Below are positions 16,980 through 26,153 of a stretch of DNA of 64,000 bases, in pieces. Position 1 is the first letter of the stretch; the number at the start of each line of letters is the position of its first letter. This DNA comes from Spartinivicinus ruber (lineage in GTDB: Bacteria; Pseudomonadota; Gammaproteobacteria; Pseudomonadales; Zooshikellaceae). Location of the stretch: assembly GCF_011009015.1 (NCBI RefSeq), contig NZ_CP048878.1, positions 2,021,001 through 2,085,000 on the forward strand, read 5' to 3'. The notes under the pieces are model-generated. The model had not been told where the DNA came from. It ran no database searches and saw nothing but the letters and a program-made list of their open reading frames with translations. The translations under genes and the position numbers were made by a program.

Positions 16980-17357
16980 TTAAAGATGCTTGAGCTGCTC
17001 TTCAATTTCAGCAATTTTATTACTAACAACCTTCTCTAGATGCTGCAGATCCTGAAGAATTTTTTTCTTGTGATCAATGATTTCTTTATCGTGTTTAGTG
17101 ACGCGATCTAGCTCATCTACCACGTGCCGTAAAATAGGAGAAATCTCTGTTACATCTTTATATTTGTGAGTACCGCTATCAACCAATACGGTTTTCTTTT
17201 GGCGGGGGTACTTAAATTTTTCGCTACGAGCAAACAGCGTGCCTTTTTCTTTTTTGTAGTAAATTTTAAGTATGTCGTACTCAGCTTCTGAGCGAAGGCT
17301 GTAGCGATCAATATTTTCGATAGCTGTAATACCCATACTTTTTAAGTGCTCGTACAT
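16980..17357 (-). CDS. yaeH: UPF0325 family protein (YaeH)
   Basis: 125 residues, close to Escherichia coli YaeH over its whole length: [21 protein letters not shown], then [43 protein letters not shown] and a C-terminal helical stretch [16 protein letters not shown]. Function is unknown even in E. coli. A strong ribosome site, AGGTGGG, lies just upstream of the ATG. The gene is monocistronic and converges on dinB across a perfect inverted repeat. Confidence 0.95.
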   Translation of the reverse strand: MYEHLKSMGITAIENIDRYSLRSEAEYDILKIYYKKEKGTLFARSEKFKYPRQKKTVLVDSGTHKYKDVTEISPILRHVVDELDRVTKHDKEIIDHKKKILQDLQHLEKVVSNKIAEIEEQLKHL

Positions 17358-17601
17358 AATCCCACCTGAACCTGATCTTTATTGCTTACTTAATACCTTT
17401 GGCGTTAGGTATATTAATAAGTGTACTGGCTTATGGCGTTTTGTCACTCCGGACTAATACGAAAAATTGTTTTATCACTTTGTTAAGGGTACTTATGAAG
17501 TAGGTATCATTTGCTAGTGAGTTGTTATTAGGAGACGATATTGAAGAGATAAATACTTATATATCAAGGATGGTTAATAAGTATGTTATGTAAAACCACT
17601 T

Positions 17602-17634
17602 TGTAGCCTCCTCTTTGTGGAAGAAGCTACAGTA
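17602..17634 (-). terminator. Possible terminator after the universal stress gene
   Basis: TGTAGC ... GCTACA encloses a partly paired TTCTTCC/GAGGAGG stretch, about 35 bp beyond the universal stress protein stop. Only a short T tract follows. The rest of the 309-bp gap (17358-17666) shows nothing clear except the presumed yaeH promoter. Confidence 0.45.
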
Positions 17635-17666
17635 GTTTCTATTAGATAAAAATTAAATGCAAGTGC

Positions 17667-18092
17667 TTACTTTATAACAAGTACATTGGTGTTGCTATGT
17701 TCTACTACTTTAGCTGTTACTGAACCGAGAAAAAAATGGTTAAGCTTGCTGTTATGAGTGGCAATAACAACCAAGTCAATATTGCTTTGGGTAATTTTCT
17801 TAAGAATTTTTTTATAGGTTTTTCCTTCTGCTACATCGGTTTGGTAGTTAACTCCTTCTGGTAGATGCTGTTTTGCATATTTTTTCAAGCGAACTTGTAA
17901 GTCAGTTAGAGCCTCTCGCATTACTTCCGGAGGGAAGTGACTAGATACCATTGGCATATTGAAGCCGGGAATGACTGTAAATACATGCAGTGTTGCATTG
18001 CATGACTGGGCGAGGAAAACGGCAGTATCAATAGCTTTTTGGGCTAGCTCGGTTTCGTTTAAGTCGACAGGAAGTAATATATTTTTATACAT
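17667..18092 (-). CDS. Universal stress protein (UspA family)
   Basis: 141 residues. It begins MYKNILLPVDLNETELAQKA and ends with DLVVIATHNSKLNHFFLGSVTAKVVEHSNTNVLVIK. The conserved G-x2-G-x9-G(S/T) ATP-binding motif of the ATP-type subgroup is altered: THNSKLNHFFLGSVTAKV lacks the first glycines. It follows a TRAP transporter on the same strand, as TeaD follows the ectoine TRAP transporter TeaABC, where the stress protein binds ATP and tunes transport. A similar regulatory role is plausible here. Two hairpins separate it from the permease gene. Confidence 0.9.
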   Translation of the reverse strand: MYKNILLPVDLNETELAQKAIDTAVFLAQSCNATLHVFTVIPGFNMPMVSSHFPPEVMREALTDLQVRLKKYAKQHLPEGVNYQTDVAEGKTYKKILKKITQSNIDLVVIATHNSKLNHFFLGSVTAKVVEHSNTNVLVIK

Positions 18093-18155
18093 TGGGACAC
18101 CTTAAATAACTACCTTAAAGCAGGCGGTAACTCACTGGGATAATGGTAGTGAGAT

Positions 18156-18185
18156 TGTCAAAGCAGAAGCGCTTCTGCTTTGACA
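18156..18185. repeat. 30-bp perfect palindrome between TRAP permease and stress gene
   Basis: TGTCAAAGCAGAAGC is followed directly by its exact complement, a 15+15 palindrome with no loop. It lies in the leader of the universal stress gene. It may be an operator for a dimeric regulator or an RNA hairpin that sets the ratio of the two gene products. Confidence 0.85.
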
Positions 18186-18198
18186 TGTGTCATTTAAC

Positions 18199-18221
18199 AG
18201 CTAGATTCTGATAATCTAGCT
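18199..18221. terminator. Hairpin just downstream of the TRAP permease stop
   Basis: AGCTAGATT / AATCTAGCT forms a perfect 9-bp stem with a 5-base loop, 25 bp past the permease stop. On the plus strand it is followed by ATTTTT. On the minus strand the following run is weak (GTTAAAT), so partial termination or transcript protection is likely. Confidence 0.6.
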
Positions 18222-18245
18222 ATTTTTCGCTACTTTACAAGTGAG

Positions 18246-20903
18246 TTAAGCAGCTGCCAGTTGGTTGTGCTTGCGTCGGCGTTGCATTAAGAAAACACCA
18301 CCTAATAATAAGAGGGCAGGAATAAACATCCACTGCTTATCTGGGCTGTCAGTATTTTCTTGCTCAATGTGTAATATTTGCCAGTCGAAGTCTAAACCTT
18401 GTCTACCAATCGGGGAACTGAGATCAATCATATCAACAGTGACTTTTTCGCCTTCAATGAGTAATTCCAGACCACTGGCTTTGACCATTGCTTCGCCATT
18501 GTCACCTTTTTGTAGGGCTAACATTACGGTTTTTTCCTTGAGCTTACCGTCAATGTTTTCGCCTTGTACTCTCAGTCGAAGTTTTTGGCCTTCACCTACT
18601 TGTTCCGCCATTTGATAGATTTCTTTAGCGGGTACAAAGTTGATTGGTTCATAAATGTAATCCCACCAAAAGCCTGGGCGGAATAGGGTGAAAGCAATTA
18701 GTAATAACCCCAAGGTTTCATACCAACGGTTTTTAACAAGCCAAAACCCTTGGGTTGCAGCTGAGAAAACCAACATGGCTCCCAATGCACTGAGGATAAC
18801 CAATATCAGATCAAGTGGACCGCCAATGTCTATTAATAACAATTGTGTGTTAAAAATAAACATAAAGGGAAGAATGGCAGTACGAATATCATAGATAAAG
18901 CCTTGTATCCCTGTTTTTATGGGGTCACTCTGAGCTATGGCTGCTGCTGCATAAGCGGCTAACCCGACAGGTGGCGTATCATCGGCCAGTATACCGAAAT
19001 AAAACACAAATAAGTGCACTGCAATTAGCGGCACAATTAAGCCATTTTCTGCACCTAATGATACAATTACGGGTGCCATCAAGCTTGATACCACAATATA
19101 GTTTGCGGTAGTAGGTAAACCCATTCCAAGAATTAAGCTGATTACTGCGGTAAATATCAGTACCAACAGAATGCTACCTTGAGAGAGTAATCCAATTACC
19201 TCAGTTAGCTTTTGACCAATACCTGTTAAGGTAACCACACCCACAATAATGCCAGCTGCTGCAGTAGCTACACCAATACCAATCATATTACGTGCGCCAT
19301 TGGCAAAACCAAACATTAAATCACTAAAGCCAAGCTTGGTATTTTCACGTAGCGCTTGTTTGTATTCGTTGGCGGCTGTTTGTTCATTGCTTTTGTGAGC
19401 AAAAAATACTTTCAACGGCCGATGGGTAACCACAATAAAAATCATAAAGACGGTTGCCCAAAAAGCTGATAATGAGGCTGATAAACGCTCAACGGTTAAG
19501 CACCAAACCAAAATTACAATCGGTAATAGGAAGTACAGTCCACTTTTAACCGTAGGGCCTACCGGAGGCATTTCAATAACTTCCTGATCAGGGTTATCTA
19601 AATGAGGGGCAGGATACTTAGTGGAGTAAGCAACCAGTGCAACATAAGTGATAAACGTTATCGCTCCGATGACCCAAATAGCAGTATCCCCCATCAGCGA
19701 CTTGGTCCAGCCAATACCGTAGTAAACTGCTAGGCTGAGTAAACACAAACCAAGGATAGTGCCGATAAAGGTAAGTAATGACTGGACCAAGGTGGGCTTG
19801 TAAGGTCTTGGCAGGCCTTGCATACCGGATTTTAATGCCTCAAGGTGGACAATATAAAACAGGGCAATATAAGAAATTAAGGCAGGTAAAATAGCATGTT
19901 TGATAACTTCAATATAATCAATACCTACATATTCTACCATTAAGAAGGCCGCTGCACCCATTACAGGCGGTGTTAATTGGCCATTGGTAGACGCTGCTAC
20001 TTCAATAGCGCCCGCTTTACTTGCTGGGAAGCCAACTCGTTTCATTAGTGGAATGGTAAAAGTACCTGTTGTTACCACATTGGCAATTGATGAACCAGAA
20101 ACAATGCCACTTAGGCCTGAGGAAACAACAGCTGCCTTCGCAGGACCACCTTTAAGGTGACCTAACAATGAAAAAGCAACTTGAATAAAGTAGCTACCTG
20201 CACCTGCTCGATCAAGCAATGCACCAAAGAGGACAAATAAAAATACGAAGTCAGTGGCTACACCAAGAGCAACACCAAATACGCCTTCTGATGTAATCCA
20301 GAAATGAGAAAGGGCTTTTTGTAAGCTGGCACCTTTGTAAGCAATCACATCCGGCATATAGGGGCCAGCAAAGGTGTAAACTAAAAAGACACCTGCCACA
20401 ATCATGAGTGGAGGCCCTAACGCACGACGAGTCGCTTCTAGCAGTAGCAACATTCCAATACCTGCTGTCACTAGGTCAGCGGTGGTTGGCGCGCCCGCGC
20501 GGTTGGCTAAGTCATCTTTGAAGATTACCAAGTAAAGGGTACATGCGACCCCAATAAGAGCAAAAAACCAGTCCTGAATAGGAATATAATAGCGTGGTGA
20601 ACGTTTAAATGCAGGGTAGGCTGTAAAGGCTAAAAATAGCGCAAAGCCTAAGTGGATAGCCCGGGATTCAGTACTGTTAAATAAACCAAAGCTGAAGTCT
20701 TGGGATATGTTGTTGTAGATAAACGTATTAATACCACTGGGTAGTGGGGAAGCAATCCATAATTGGAATAGCGACCAACAGATAGGGACCAGTAACAGCA
20801 CATAAGCAGGAATTCCTCTTGGTGCTCTGGCTCCACTATCAGCTTCGGCGATCATTTGCTCCAGGTTTTGGTCTAGAGACTGATCTTGGTCTTTCGATGT
20901 CAT
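18246..20903 (-). CDS. TRAP transporter fused permease (TAXI type) with DUF3394 tail
   Basis: 885 residues. The N-terminal part (about 1-170) carries the DctQ-like small-permease segments. Residues about 180-700 form the DctM-like large permease with many membrane segments and SGLSGIVSGSSIANVVTTG, PPVMGAAAFLM, GLPTTANYIVV and DDTPPVGLAAYAA, all typical of TAXI TRAP permeases. The C-terminal region (about 760-870) is a soluble DUF3394 domain, followed by a last membrane segment and MQRRRK. It imports an organic acid with sodium symport in this family. Its binding protein is encoded 190 bp upstream on the same strand and a universal stress protein downstream, so the three form a transport locus. 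Confidence 0.94.
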   Translation of the reverse strand: MTSKDQDQSLDQNLEQMIAEADSGARAPRGIPAYVLLLVPICWSLFQLWIASPLPSGINTFIYNNISQDFSFGLFNSTESRAIHLGFALFLAFTAYPAFKRSPRYYIPIQDWFFALIGVACTLYLVIFKDDLANRAGAPTTADLVTAGIGMLLLLEATRRALGPPLMIVAGVFLVYTFAGPYMPDVIAYKGASLQKALSHFWITSEGVFGVALGVATDFVFLFVLFGALLDRAGAGSYFIQVAFSLLGHLKGGPAKAAVVSSGLSGIVSGSSIANVVTTGTFTIPLMKRVGFPASKAGAIEVAASTNGQLTPPVMGAAAFLMVEYVGIDYIEVIKHAILPALISYIALFYIVHLEALKSGMQGLPRPYKPTLVQSLLTFIGTILGLCLLSLAVYYGIGWTKSLMGDTAIWVIGAITFITYVALVAYSTKYPAPHLDNPDQEVIEMPPVGPTVKSGLYFLLPIVILVWCLTVERLSASLSAFWATVFMIFIVVTHRPLKVFFAHKSNEQTAANEYKQALRENTKLGFSDLMFGFANGARNMIGIGVATAAAGIIVGVVTLTGIGQKLTEVIGLLSQGSILLVLIFTAVISLILGMGLPTTANYIVVSSLMAPVIVSLGAENGLIVPLIAVHLFVFYFGILADDTPPVGLAAYAAAAIAQSDPIKTGIQGFIYDIRTAILPFMFIFNTQLLLIDIGGPLDLILVILSALGAMLVFSAATQGFWLVKNRWYETLGLLLIAFTLFRPGFWWDYIYEPINFVPAKEIYQMAEQVGEGQKLRLRVQGENIDGKLKEKTVMLALQKGDNGEAMVKASGLELLIEGEKVTVDMIDLSSPIGRQGLDFDWQILHIEQENTDSPDKQWMFIPALLLLGGVFLMQRRRKHNQLAAA

Positions 20904-21093
20904 ATCAGTATTTGCCTTTAGATACGAAAGAGAACAAGCTGGTAGGGCTGCTGAGCCAATGACAGCAGCACAGCGAAGATGCCATGTAAAATGACAGCTG
21001 TCTCATATAAAGATAATAAAACTTTCACATTTGACAGCTATCATTTATGACATCCAAATGATGCTTTTAGGCTAATTCACACAGTAGCCGATG

Positions 21094-22074
21094 TTATTTA
21101 ATTAAGCCGGCTTCTTTAAAGTATTTTTTAGCACCTTCATGTAATGGTGCAGACATACCATCAGATACCATACTTTCTTTTTTCAAGTGAGAAAACGCTT
21201 GGTGTAGAGCGGTGAAGTCATTGAAGTTGTCGAAAACAGCTTTCACTAAGTTATACACCACTTCAGGCTTGGTTTTAGTAGAGCTAACCAAGGTAGCAGC
21301 TACACCAAAAGTAGGGATGTCTTTGTCATTACCTGCATATAAACCACCAGGAATAACAGTTTTAGCATAATAGCTATTATCATTAACTAGCTTATCAATT
21401 TCTTTGCCTTGAACAGGCACAATAGTTGTGTCACAGGTAGTGGTCGCTTCTTTGATTGAGCCACTTGGGTGACCAGCTACGAAAACAAATGCATCAATTT
21501 TGTTGTCGCATAGTGCCTTGGCTTGTTCAGCAGACTTCAGCTCAGATACTAAAGAGAAAGCCTTCTTATTCCAGCCATATTGCTTCATCAACACTTCCAT
21601 ATTGGCGCGTTGGCCTGAACCAGGGTTACCAATGTTGACCCGTTTACCTTTCAGGTCTGCAAAGCTTTTGATGTTGGCATCTTTACGAGCAACAACCGTG
21701 AATGCCTCTACATGTAAAGAGAAAACTGCACGTAAATCTTTGTAAGGCCCTTGGGCTTTAAATTGGCTGCTTCCATTATAGGCATGGTATTGCCAGTCAG
21801 ATTGCACAACACCTAGGTCCAATTCACCAGAACGCATTGTGTTGAGGTTGTAGATAGACCCTCCAGTACTTTCTACAGAGCAACGAATGCCGTGTTCTTT
21901 ACGACCTTTGTTGACTAAACGACAGATTGCACCACCAGTGGGGTAATACACGCCGGTAACACCACCAGTACCGATGGTAATAAATTGTTGTTCTGCAGCA
22001 TGGCTTGCTGATAAACCTACAACACTTAAGCTAACACCCACTAAACCATAGGAAAGTTTTTTTAGCACGGACAT
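21094..22074 (-). CDS. TAXI-family TRAP substrate-binding protein
   Basis: 326 residues. A signal peptide ([27 protein letters not shown]) is followed by the family's opening [20 protein letters not shown], then [20 protein letters not shown] and [11 protein letters not shown]. It is the periplasmic receptor for the fused permease encoded just downstream. TAXI proteins bind small carboxylates such as glutamate or 2-oxoglutarate; the ligand here cannot be told. The 190-bp gap to the permease holds no clear terminator, so co-transcription is likely. It begins a divergent intergenic region shared with the GAPDH-like gene. Confidence 0.95.
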   Translation of the reverse strand: MSVLKKLSYGLVGVSLSVVGLSASHAAEQQFITIGTGGVTGVYYPTGGAICRLVNKGRKEHGIRCSVESTGGSIYNLNTMRSGELDLGVVQSDWQYHAYNGSSQFKAQGPYKDLRAVFSLHVEAFTVVARKDANIKSFADLKGKRVNIGNPGSGQRANMEVLMKQYGWNKKAFSLVSELKSAEQAKALCDNKIDAFVFVAGHPSGSIKEATTTCDTTIVPVQGKEIDKLVNDNSYYAKTVIPGGLYAGNDKDIPTFGVAATLVSSTKTKPEVVYNLVKAVFDNFNDFTALHQAFSHLKKESMVSDGMSAPLHEGAKKYFKEAGLIK

Positions 22075-22629
22075 GATTACCTCGTCTCTTTTACTTTATG
22101 TAGGTATACCCATGACGGGTATATTGGTTATTTTTTGCTAAAACAGTGATGCATTGACTATACAAATATGGCTTTAACTATAGTCAAATCGCTGTCAATC
22201 GCAGCCTGTTTGACAAAAAAGGAACAATTTAATTACCAAATACCCCTTATAACTATAAGTATTTTTACCTACATAAGTGTTTTGAATTGCTATTACGTGA
22301 TGAAAAATACTTAAAAACAAGGTTGTTAGTCCTAATTAGCAGGTTTGGTAAATTTTTGTTGACTAATTGACCAGGCTGTTAGCTTTTGCCTTTCTGAATA
22401 TAATTCAATCGTTTTCTTTTTAACAGAAACTTGCTTAACATACCGCCCCAAATTAGATGATATACCCTTCGTGAATGATTTTTAGGCTTTGTTACTTCTT
22501 CACTTTATCCTTTTGACGGGATACCTGAAAAAATTCACATTGGTTATAGGCTCTGGTTAATTAAATTATTGAGAATCACTGGAAAAAATGCCTGGAGTGA
22601 AAATTGTGGGGGGGGAGAGAGTATAAACC
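22075..22629. promoter_or_regulatory. Divergent 555-bp intergenic region with G8 tract
   Basis: No gene is seen here. The region must hold the promoters of the TRAP receptor (left) and the GAPDH-like gene (right). A run of eight G at 22608-22615 lies 14 bp before the GAPDH-like start, where a length change would alter the leader between promoter and ribosome site. I find no convincing operator repeat. Confidence 0.5.
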
Positions 22630-23643
22630 ATGGCAGTGAAGGTTGGGATTTATGGGTTTAATGGCCTGAGTCGATTAGCAATAAGGGCCGCTTGGGATTG
22701 GCCTGAAGTGGAATTTGTGCTAGTCAACGATGCTTCAGCTACCCCTGAACAAATTGGCTGGTTATTAAAGCAGGATAGTAACCGTGGCTGTTGGCAAAAG
22801 TCGGTAGTGGCTGAAGAAAAAGCGATCAGTATTGATGGAAAGTTAGTTGCTTGTACCCAGTTTGCTAAAATTTCTGAAATTCCTTGGCGGAAATTAGGCG
22901 TGGACATTGTTTTGGTTGCAGAGCCCTGGCCGGAAGAAGTGAGCTTGCATGCGTTAAAAATGTTGTTACCCAAGGCAGTCTTAACCCGTCCTGTTGAGCA
23001 AGTGCTGGCTTTGGTAATGGGAGTGAATGATCATTTATATTCACCACATGATCACTCGATTATTGCTGCACTTTCAGCCAGTTGTCATATGGTTGCCCCT
23101 GTGTTTAATGTATTACTGAATGGACTGGGGATAAAGTATGCATCCTTCTACTATCAGCCAGGTAATAGTACAGTTAGCCACCATCTATCACCTGCCCATT
23201 TTAAGCAACGCCTGAATTATGAAGAAGCGTCCGTTTATAGCCAGCCCACTTGGCTAGCTAATGAACTGTTATCGGTTTTTCCTAGCTTTAAGCATCAGCT
23301 GGCTGCTAGCGCACACTTTTTGCCTAATGCTAAATTATCGCAAATACATAGTACTTTTTTAGTGGAATGTAAAACGACAGTAGCAGAGGTGAACAGCTTA
23401 TTGGAAAAAGCAGCTAAGGGGCGCTATCGGCAGCTGCTGTCCGTTAATAGTGATTTATTATGGGTTAATGATCTTTGGCAACAACCTCATTCTGTTAATC
23501 TGGAAGCGATAGCGACACAAGTTGTTGGTAGTGAAATGGTTAGCTTAACTTTATGGGCTGATGAGCAGTGGATGTATGCCCATCGTTTAATGGAGCTAGT
23601 TAGAAAAGTAGGTGCAGCATCAAGTCATCCTACTAATTCCTAA
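22630..23643 (+). CDS. Divergent glyceraldehyde-3-phosphate dehydrogenase paralogue
   Basis: 337 residues, the normal length. The N terminus KVGIYGFNGLSRLAIRAAWD matches the NAD-binding GINGFGRIGR region, and LVNDASATPEQIGWLLKQDS matches the family's VND...L..LL+YDS. The catalytic Cys appears kept in LSASCHMVAPV, but the family's SCTTN has become SCHMV, and the substrate-binding motifs around it are poorly kept. It is therefore an atypical paralogue. It may have altered activity or be non-enzymatic. It is monocistronic in front of a convergent gene. Identity with the normal enzyme is low, so a specific reaction cannot be stated. Confidence 0.75.
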   Translation: MAVKVGIYGFNGLSRLAIRAAWDWPEVEFVLVNDASATPEQIGWLLKQDSNRGCWQKSVVAEEKAISIDGKLVACTQFAKISEIPWRKLGVDIVLVAEPWPEEVSLHALKMLLPKAVLTRPVEQVLALVMGVNDHLYSPHDHSIIAALSASCHMVAPVFNVLLNGLGIKYASFYYQPGNSTVSHHLSPAHFKQRLNYEEASVYSQPTWLANELLSVFPSFKHQLAASAHFLPNAKLSQIHSTFLVECKTTVAEVNSLLEKAAKGRYRQLLSVNSDLLWVNDLWQQPHSVNLEAIATQVVGSEMVSLTLWADEQWMYAHRLMELVRKVGAASSHPTNS

Positions 23644-23657
23644 ATCAGCTATTCCGT

Positions 23658-24161
23658 TCAGGGCTGTTGATTTAAACAACATTTTTTGTATTTTTTGCCA
23701 CTACCGCAAGGGCAAGGATCATTGCGGTTTATTTTTGTCTGACCTTTAATTTTAAATGGGACTGTTGGGTCGATGTAGTACCAATGCTGATTAATTTTTA
23801 CGAAGCGAGAATTTTCAGATAAAACTTGGGTTTTAGGGTTACTTGTCAGCTGATAATAAGCATTAAAAGACACTTCACCTGCATCGTCAGATGCTTGGCC
23901 TGCCGAGACCTTTTTGACTTCCAATCTTACCCAATGACACTGGTCAGCCCAGGACTTTATTGCTTGTTTTTCGAGATTGGCCTGTTGGTCGGGGTGAGTA
24001 GTAGCAATTAAATAATCCAATGCATGTACTGAGTATGCAGAGTAACGAGATCGCATCAGTTGTTCAGCGGTTGTAGCAGATTGGCTCCCTTCAATAAATG
24101 GTTGGCAGCAACTGGTAAAGTCTTGATTACTACCACAAGGACATGATACAGGATTATTCAT
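23658..24161 (-). CDS. YchJ-like (UPF0225) protein with two SEC-C motifs
   Basis: 167 residues. A SEC-C zinc-binding motif occurs at each end: [13 protein letters not shown] at the N terminus and [15 protein letters not shown] at the C terminus. Between them is the YchJ core with [27 protein letters not shown] and an NTF2-like WYYIDPT. Function is not established; SEC-C motifs resemble the SecA zinc finger. The gene converges on the GAPDH-like gene with a 14-bp gap, so transcripts may meet. Confidence 0.92.
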   Translation of the reverse strand: MNNPVSCPCGSNQDFTSCCQPFIEGSQSATTAEQLMRSRYSAYSVHALDYLIATTHPDQQANLEKQAIKSWADQCHWVRLEVKKVSAGQASDDAGEVSFNAYYQLTSNPKTQVLSENSRFVKINQHWYYIDPTVPFKIKGQTKINRNDPCPCGSGKKYKKCCLNQQP

Positions 24162-24352
24162 TTTATCGTTTACCTATTAATTATGTTGGACAATAATAAC
24201 ATAAATTTCAGTAAATTTTTTATTGTGATTTATTAGATGAGGTGCTAGATTCGAACCGCTCTAGCCCGGATATTTGACCTGGTAATAAAGTGTTTGGGTG
24301 ATCTGACTATAGCGATGAAACGGTTTTAAAGTCAGCGTAATTAAAATTAATT

Positions 24353-24614
24353 AAGGGCATCTCTAATAATTGTTTATCGCCTCTGTTCAACCTGGCAGGG
24401 TCTTGAACAAGACGGCTTGCGATGATGTGTAAGGCTAATTGCCTTTCCAAAGCCAGTACAGTGTAAAACCCATCAGGCAGCGTCTTTCAGAGTTTCCTGG
24501 TACGCACTCAGCGTTGTTGCTTTTTGACAGGCCACCAGCATGCCTTCAAAGTAACGCCTTGATTGCAGGTTTGCCAGATGCTAGAGGTAGCAAACAATTA
24601 TCAGAGGTGCCCTT
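24353..24614 (-). mobile_element. IS remnant or MITE with 23-bp terminal inverted repeats
   Basis: The left end AAGGGCATCTCTAATAATTG and following bases (24353-24375) pairs with 24592-24614, with two mismatches in 23. Inside, the minus strand has a start-less open frame ending at 24473 that reads RRYFEGMLVACQKATTLSAY and then QETLKDAA. This looks like the tail of a lost transposase, though I cannot name the family. Total length is 262 bp. It lies 36 bp upstream of the first DUF4360 gene, and so may contribute to that gene's promoter. Confidence 0.75.
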
Positions 24615-24650
24615 CAGAACAATATGGACTCTTAAAAGGATTTTATTTTA

Positions 24651-25334
24651 ATGGAAAAAAAATATTTAGCTCGTTTGTTTGGAGCATCTATTTGTGCAAT
24701 TGCATTATTGCCAATGGTTTCTGTTTCTGCCAACCCCACAATAGCCCTTGAAGATCCACCTGAAAATTCAGTTTATATTGAGGATATTGTTTACGGTGGT
24801 ACTGGCTGTCCTAATGGTACGGTGGGAACTTCAATAGCACCATCGGGGTTAAATTTTGGTGTTTCTTTTGACCAGTATATTGCTGGTATTGGGGAGGATT
24901 ATACCCGTGCAGATAAAAGGAAATACTGTGAATTAAGGATTAACTTACATGTGCCGTCAGGTTATTCCTATGCAATTGCTGATATTATTTATCGTGGTTA
25001 TGCAGAGCTTGATAAAGGTATTGTAGGTACCCTTAAATCTCGCTATCGTTTTCAGGGTGAATTATTAGAGGCTGGTTTTGCAAAAACAATTCGAGGTCAA
25101 GTAGATAAAGATTTTGCTTATGAAGATACACTAGACCTTGAGTCGTATGTATGGTCTGATTGTGGTGCTACGGCGCCTGTCGTGCTGAATACCCAAATTC
25201 GTTTAAATAGCACGCCCGTTGCTGCACCGAATGCTGGAGGTACGATTGGTGTTGATAGTGTAGAAGGAAAGCTCACCCAGGAATATGGACTAGTCTGGCG
25301 CCGATGTGGCGAGTTATCCAATACATTTGAATAA
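24651..25334 (+). CDS. DUF4360 secreted protein, copy 1
   Basis: 227 residues. A signal peptide ends near VSVSANP. The mature part follows DUF4360: VYGGTGCPNGTVGTSIAPSG, LNFGVSFDQYIAGIG, KRKYCELRINLHVPSGYSYA, YRGYAELDKGI, VWSDCGATAPVVLNTQI, DSVEGKLTQEYGLVWRRC. Four conserved Cys likely form disulfides. The family is extracellular and of unknown function, known from fungi and several bacterial groups. A close paralogue follows 77 bp later on the same strand, so the two are a tandem duplication. The start is the ATG after a weak AAAGGA-type site, 36 bp beyond an IS remnant. Confidence 0.9.
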   Translation: MEKKYLARLFGASICAIALLPMVSVSANPTIALEDPPENSVYIEDIVYGGTGCPNGTVGTSIAPSGLNFGVSFDQYIAGIGEDYTRADKRKYCELRINLHVPSGYSYAIADIIYRGYAELDKGIVGTLKSRYRFQGELLEAGFAKTIRGQVDKDFAYEDTLDLESYVWSDCGATAPVVLNTQIRLNSTPVAAPNAGGTIGVDSVEGKLTQEYGLVWRRCGELSNTFE

Positions 25335-25411
25335 AGTAATTCGGCCTATCATGTCTTGAAAAATATTCGTGAAAAGCAGGTAGGCTTAAAGGGAATTTGT
25401 AAGGATTAATA

Positions 25412-26071
25412 ATGCTAATAATAAAATCATTAAGAGTAGGCCTTGTCAGCAGTCTGTTTATTATGGTCGGACAACTGGCTAATGCTTCTGCAGAATTTGA
25501 GTATGTCACCCCGCCTGAAGGACAAGTTAAAATTAATAGTATTATTTATGGTGGTTCAGGCTGTAAACAGAATTCTATTGCAACGTCTGTAGCAAAAAGT
25601 GGCTTAAATTTTGGTATTTCATTCGATAACTATATTGCGGGTATTGGTGGTGGGTTTGCTCGTCATGACAAACGGAAAAACTGTGAGTTAAGAGTAGAAC
25701 TGTCTGTACCAAGTGGTTATTCCTATACCATTGTTGATGCTAACTATCGTGGTTTTGCTGACTTGGATAATGGAATTAATGGTACTTTTGTCAGTCGTTA
25801 TCATTTCCAAGGTGAGTTATCTGAAGCAACCCTCAACCGCTCGGTACGTGGTCCGATTAACCGGGATTTTACAGTCTCTGATAGTTTAGATGTAGAGTCA
25901 TTTGTTTGGTCTAGTTGTGGTGCTACGGCACCCGTGGTATTAACCACGCAACTCAACTTAAAGAAAACCCATACCTCGAATGCTAATGCAGAGGGTGTGG
26001 TGGGGTTGGATAGTGTTGAAGGTAAGCTAACCCATCGTTATGGATTAAAATGGAGGCGTTGTAGTAATTAA
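25412..26071 (+). CDS. DUF4360 secreted protein, copy 2
   Basis: 219 residues, clearly paralogous to the preceding gene: IIYGGSGCKQNSIATSVAKS, GLNFGISFDNYIAGIG, KNCELRVELSVPSGYSYTI, YRGFADLDNGI, SCGATAPVVLTTQLNL, DSVEGKLTHRYGLKWRRC. The four Cys positions are shared. A signal peptide ends at LANASAE. AAGGA upstream of the ATG supports the start. By eye over half of the positions match copy 1, with more change near the ends, so the duplication is not recent. Likely co-expressed with copy 1. Confidence 0.9.
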   Translation: MLIIKSLRVGLVSSLFIMVGQLANASAEFEYVTPPEGQVKINSIIYGGSGCKQNSIATSVAKSGLNFGISFDNYIAGIGGGFARHDKRKNCELRVELSVPSGYSYTIVDANYRGFADLDNGINGTFVSRYHFQGELSEATLNRSVRGPINRDFTVSDSLDVESFVWSSCGATAPVVLTTQLNLKKTHTSNANAEGVVGLDSVEGKLTHRYGLKWRRCSN

Positions 26072-26153
26072 TGTCAGCAAAGATTATTTACGCGTTCTAT
26101 TTTTAGCCTTTATAAAATCACGTATCATCACTCTCTAGAAAATGAGGGTGATG

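Noticed and set aside
24238-24275. tRNA-like GGTTCGAATCTAGCACC on the minus strand
   Set aside because: The T-loop sequence is there but the T stem does not pair beyond two positions, and no anticodon or D arm is found. At most a chance match or an old fragment.
24439-24651. 70-codon plus-strand frame before the DUF4360 gene
   Set aside because: It lies mostly within the IS remnant, has no family features, and the minus strand looks more like the former coding strand.
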